Shown: piece by piece, positions 5,185 to 6,563 of the stretch
How the letters are laid out: each line of letters opens with the position of its first letter
Numbering within the stretch: position 1 is the stretch's first letter
Assembly (NCBI GenBank): GCA_016213595.1
Contig: JACRAA010000324.1
Location: 1 to 6,563 of the forward strand
DNA: 6,563 bases
Direction of reading: 5' to 3'
From: Actinomycetota bacterium
GTDB lineage: Bacteria; Actinomycetota; Actinomycetes; Propionibacteriales; Propionibacteriaceae
The notes under the pieces: generated by a model
What the model was told of the DNA's origin: nothing
The model's input: the letters and a program-made list of their open reading frames with translations, nothing else
The model's database searches: none
Program-made: the position numbers and the translations under genes

Positions 5185-6198
5185 CTACCCCTCGCCCACT
5201 CGCTGCCGCAGGCCAGTGGCGTCCGCGGCGTAGACGGCGACGATCATCGCGACGACGTCGAGACCGTCCGCCAAGGAGATCGTGGGCTGGCGGCCGCTGC
5301 GCACGGCGGCGAGTATGTCGCGCCACTGGGTGAGATGTCCTCCGACTCCGATTGCTGCCGGATTGCCCGCGCCACTGGGGACCTGCTCAGCTGCCTCGGG
5401 CTGTGGAACGCCCGGCACGTCCCAGCGCGTGATCGCCCCCTGCTCGAGCTCGATCATCCCGCGGTCGGTGTACAGCCGCAGGGTGGCCGGGGTGCCCGGC
5501 GGCGTCGCCGTGGTGGCGACGATCGAGCCGAGTGCGCCGCACCGAAACCGGACGGCCGCCACTGAGGAGTCCTCGCAGGCAAGGTCGTGGGCGAGGTTGC
5601 CGTTGATCGCTGCAACGTCCGCCGCCGGGCCGAGCAGCCAGACGAGCAGGTCGACCGAGTGGAGCGCCTGGTTCATGAGGACGCCACCTCCCGGGGGCTG
5701 CCCACGCCACGCTGACTGGTCGTAGTACTCGGCCGGACGCCACCAGCAGACCTGCACTTGGGCCAGCAAGGGACGCCCCAGCCTTCCTTCGTCCAGCAGC
5801 CGCTTCAGCTCGACGTGTTGCGACTCGAGGCGCCGCTGGGCGATCACCGACCCCATCACGCCGGCCTCACGCCAGGCGGCCACGACCTCGCGGGCTGCTG
5901 CGCTGGTAGTGGCGAGCGGCTTCTCCACGACGACATGCTTGCCGGCGCGTAGGGCGGCCAACGCATGCACTCCGTGCAGATTGCTCGGTCCAGCGACCAC
6001 CACAAGGTCGACATCGGAGGCCGCCAGGACGGCTTCAGGTGCCATGCGGCGTGCGTTCCCGACCGGTACGGTCCCGGGGGCGATCGTCGCATGGGACGAG
6101 TAGGCGACGAGCCGTGCCTCGTCTCGCAGCTCCGTGAGGCATGCCGCGTGCGTCGCGCCTATCGACCCCAGCCCGACGATTCCGACCCTGAGCACCAT
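5185..6198 (-). CDS. Gfo/Idh/MocA-family NAD(P)-dependent oxidoreductase
   Basis: The 337-residue protein is a two-domain sugar or inositol dehydrogenase-like enzyme. The N-terminal Rossmann fold starts at once with VGIVGLGSIGATHA (5-18; GLGSIG at 9-14 binds the dinucleotide) and includes VVVAGPSNLH (66-75) and VVVEKPL (89-95), with the catalytic Lys93 of the EKP motif. The C-terminal domain carries WRGQPPGGGVLMNQALHSVDLL (164-185), with the usual His180 and Asp183 of the active site, and ends in a GHLTQWRDILAAVRSGRQP stretch (287-305) typical of the family. No signal peptide is seen. ATG at 6198 is chosen over 6207: AGGGA lies eight bases upstream of it and the first ATG overlaps that motif; the choice changes three residues. 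It is flanked by probable terminators and looks monocistronic. The substrate is unknown; the neighbouring operon suggests an amino sugar, uronic acid or cyclitol, but that is inference. Confidence 0.92.
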   Translation of the reverse strand: MVLRVGIVGLGSIGATHAACLTELRDEARLVAYSSHATIAPGTVPVGNARRMAPEAVLAASDVDLVVVAGPSNLHGVHALAALRAGKHVVVEKPLATTSAAAREVVAAWREAGVMGSVIAQRRLESQHVELKRLLDEGRLGRPLLAQVQVCWWRPAEYYDQSAWRGQPPGGGVLMNQALHSVDLLVWLLGPAADVAAINGNLAHDLACEDSSVAAVRFRCGALGSIVATTATPPGTPATLRLYTDRGMIELEQGAITRWDVPGVPQPEAAEQVPSGAGNPAAIGVGGHLTQWRDILAAVRSGRQPTISLADGLDVVAMIVAVYAADATGLRQRVGEG

Positions 6199-6217
6199 TG
6201 ACTCCATCCCTGCCGGT

Positions 6218-6232
6218 CATCACATCACATCA
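6218..6232. repeat. Triple CATCA tandem repeat before the oxidoreductase gene
   Basis: CATCA occurs three times in tandem (TGATG three times on the gene strand), about 20 bases upstream of the oxidoreductase start. The derived octamer ATCACATC occurs at 6219-6226 and 6224-6231, and again at 6310-6317. It may be a regulator site near the promoter, or simply a low-complexity patch. Confidence 0.5.
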
Positions 6233-6251
6233 TTCGGGTTGCCCACCGCCA

Positions 6252-6285
6252 CGCGCGGCCGTCGCGCGCAGGGCTCCCCAGCCTG
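6252..6285 (-). terminator. Two adjacent hairpins after the membrane-protein gene, possible terminator
   Basis: The first hairpin has CGCGCG arms at 6252-6257 and 6263-6268 around GCCGT. The second has CAGGGCT (6269-6275) pairing with AGCCTG (6280-6285), with one bulged G and a CCCC loop. They abut one another and lie 45 or more bases past the stop of the upstream membrane gene. A CGCGCGGCCG sequence occurs at 6252-6261 and again at 6292-6301. There is no T-tract, so the terminator role is inferred from position. Confidence 0.4.
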
Positions 6286-6329
6286 GCCTTCCGCGCGGCC
6301 GGGGGACCGATCACATCCTCATGCGGGTC

Positions 6330-6563
6330 TTACTGTGTTGCGACACGACGGATCCGCCGGAGCCACGAGTAGGCCAGTCCGGCCTCGACGACGCCGATGC
6401 CCGCGATCACCGGCTGAAGGAAGAAGTACACCTGCAGCAGTGCCAGCTGCATCACGATCCACACCAGGAGCGAGCCGCCAGCCAGCAGGCCGGCCAGAAT
6501 GCCCAATCTGGGACGAGCAGGCAGAGCGAGGGCGGGCACCGCGGCCAGGAGATGCGGTACGGC
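6330..6563 (-). CDS. Small integral membrane protein, C-terminal part only
   Basis: The frame is open from the window's right edge to a TAA at 6332-6330, giving 78 visible codons. Two hydrophobic segments are clear: LGILAGLLAGGSLLVWIVMQ (about visible residues 20-39) and a second ending in VIAGIGVVEAGLAYSWL (about residues 52-68), joined by a short aromatic stretch VYFFLQP. The protein ends in a basic tail, RRIRRVATQ, likely cytoplasmic. It resembles the C-terminal pair of membrane helices in small four-helix actinobacterial proteins of unknown function, from memory of the WIVxQ/LQP pattern. A GTG at 6539 could be a start, but the coding frame continues upstream with hydrophobic sequence (HLLAAVPALAL), so the gene most likely begins outside the window. 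No function can be assigned and no link to the sugar genes is evident. Confidence 0.65.
   Translation of the reverse strand, partial: AVPHLLAAVPALALPARPRLGILAGLLAGGSLLVWIVMQLALLQVYFFLQPVIAGIGVVEAGLAYSWLRRIRRVATQ

Noticed and set aside
4933..5565. Plus-strand open frame of 210 codons across the intergenic gap
   Set aside because: It continues antisense into the oxidoreductase gene, has no recognisable motif and shows the Arg-rich composition of a shadow frame.
1..6563. CRISPR arrays, tRNA or rRNA genes, insertion sequences
   Set aside because: No spaced repeat array, cloverleaf or rRNA-like stretch, transposase, or terminal inverted repeats were seen.

Overview
The window is GC-rich and tightly packed. 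It has strong G/C bias at third codon positions, GTG starts, short overlaps between genes and purine-rich ribosome binding sites, which together suggest a high-GC actinobacterium (inferred from composition and protein style; no rRNA or other phylogenetic marker is present). Every gene I can support is on the minus strand, so transcription runs from high to low coordinates.

Layout in transcription order: (1) 6563-6330, the C-terminal part of a small membrane protein, cut by the window edge. (2) 6329-6199, a short gap with two adjacent hairpins and a triple CATCA repeat. (3) 6198-5185, a Gfo/Idh/MocA-type NAD(P)-dependent sugar oxidoreductase, followed by a long stem-loop. (4) 5184-4868, a gap of about 317 bases with two inverted repeats, probably the control region of the next operon. 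(5) 4867-1, a five-gene operon: NagB-type glucosamine-6-phosphate deaminase homologue, SIS-domain sugar isomerase (UPF0309-like), NagA-type N-acetylglucosamine-6-phosphate deacetylase, neutral-ceramidase-fold hydrolase, and a CE15/acetylxylan-esterase-like alpha/beta hydrolase cut by the window start. The first four overlap by 8, 10 and 4 bases. The fifth follows after 45 bases with its own strong ribosome binding site.

The operon reads as a cytoplasmic amino-sugar catabolic pathway. NagA would remove an N-acetyl group from a phosphorylated amino sugar and NagB would deaminate and isomerise the product, with the SIS protein acting on a related phosphosugar. The unusual part is the coupling to two hydrolases, neither with a visible signal peptide: a ceramidase-fold protein whose usual nucleophilic Ser position is Asn, and a CE15-like esterase with changes in its active-site loops. 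I infer that an imported N-acylated or esterified amino-sugar conjugate is dismantled inside the cell. Several family signature positions (NagB Asp to Asn, SIS loop Ser lost, ceramidase Ser to Asn, CE15 Trp to Pro) differ from the textbook enzymes, so the true substrate may not be plain GlcNAc-6-phosphate. No transporter, kinase or regulator is in view. No tRNA, rRNA, CRISPR array or insertion sequence was seen.
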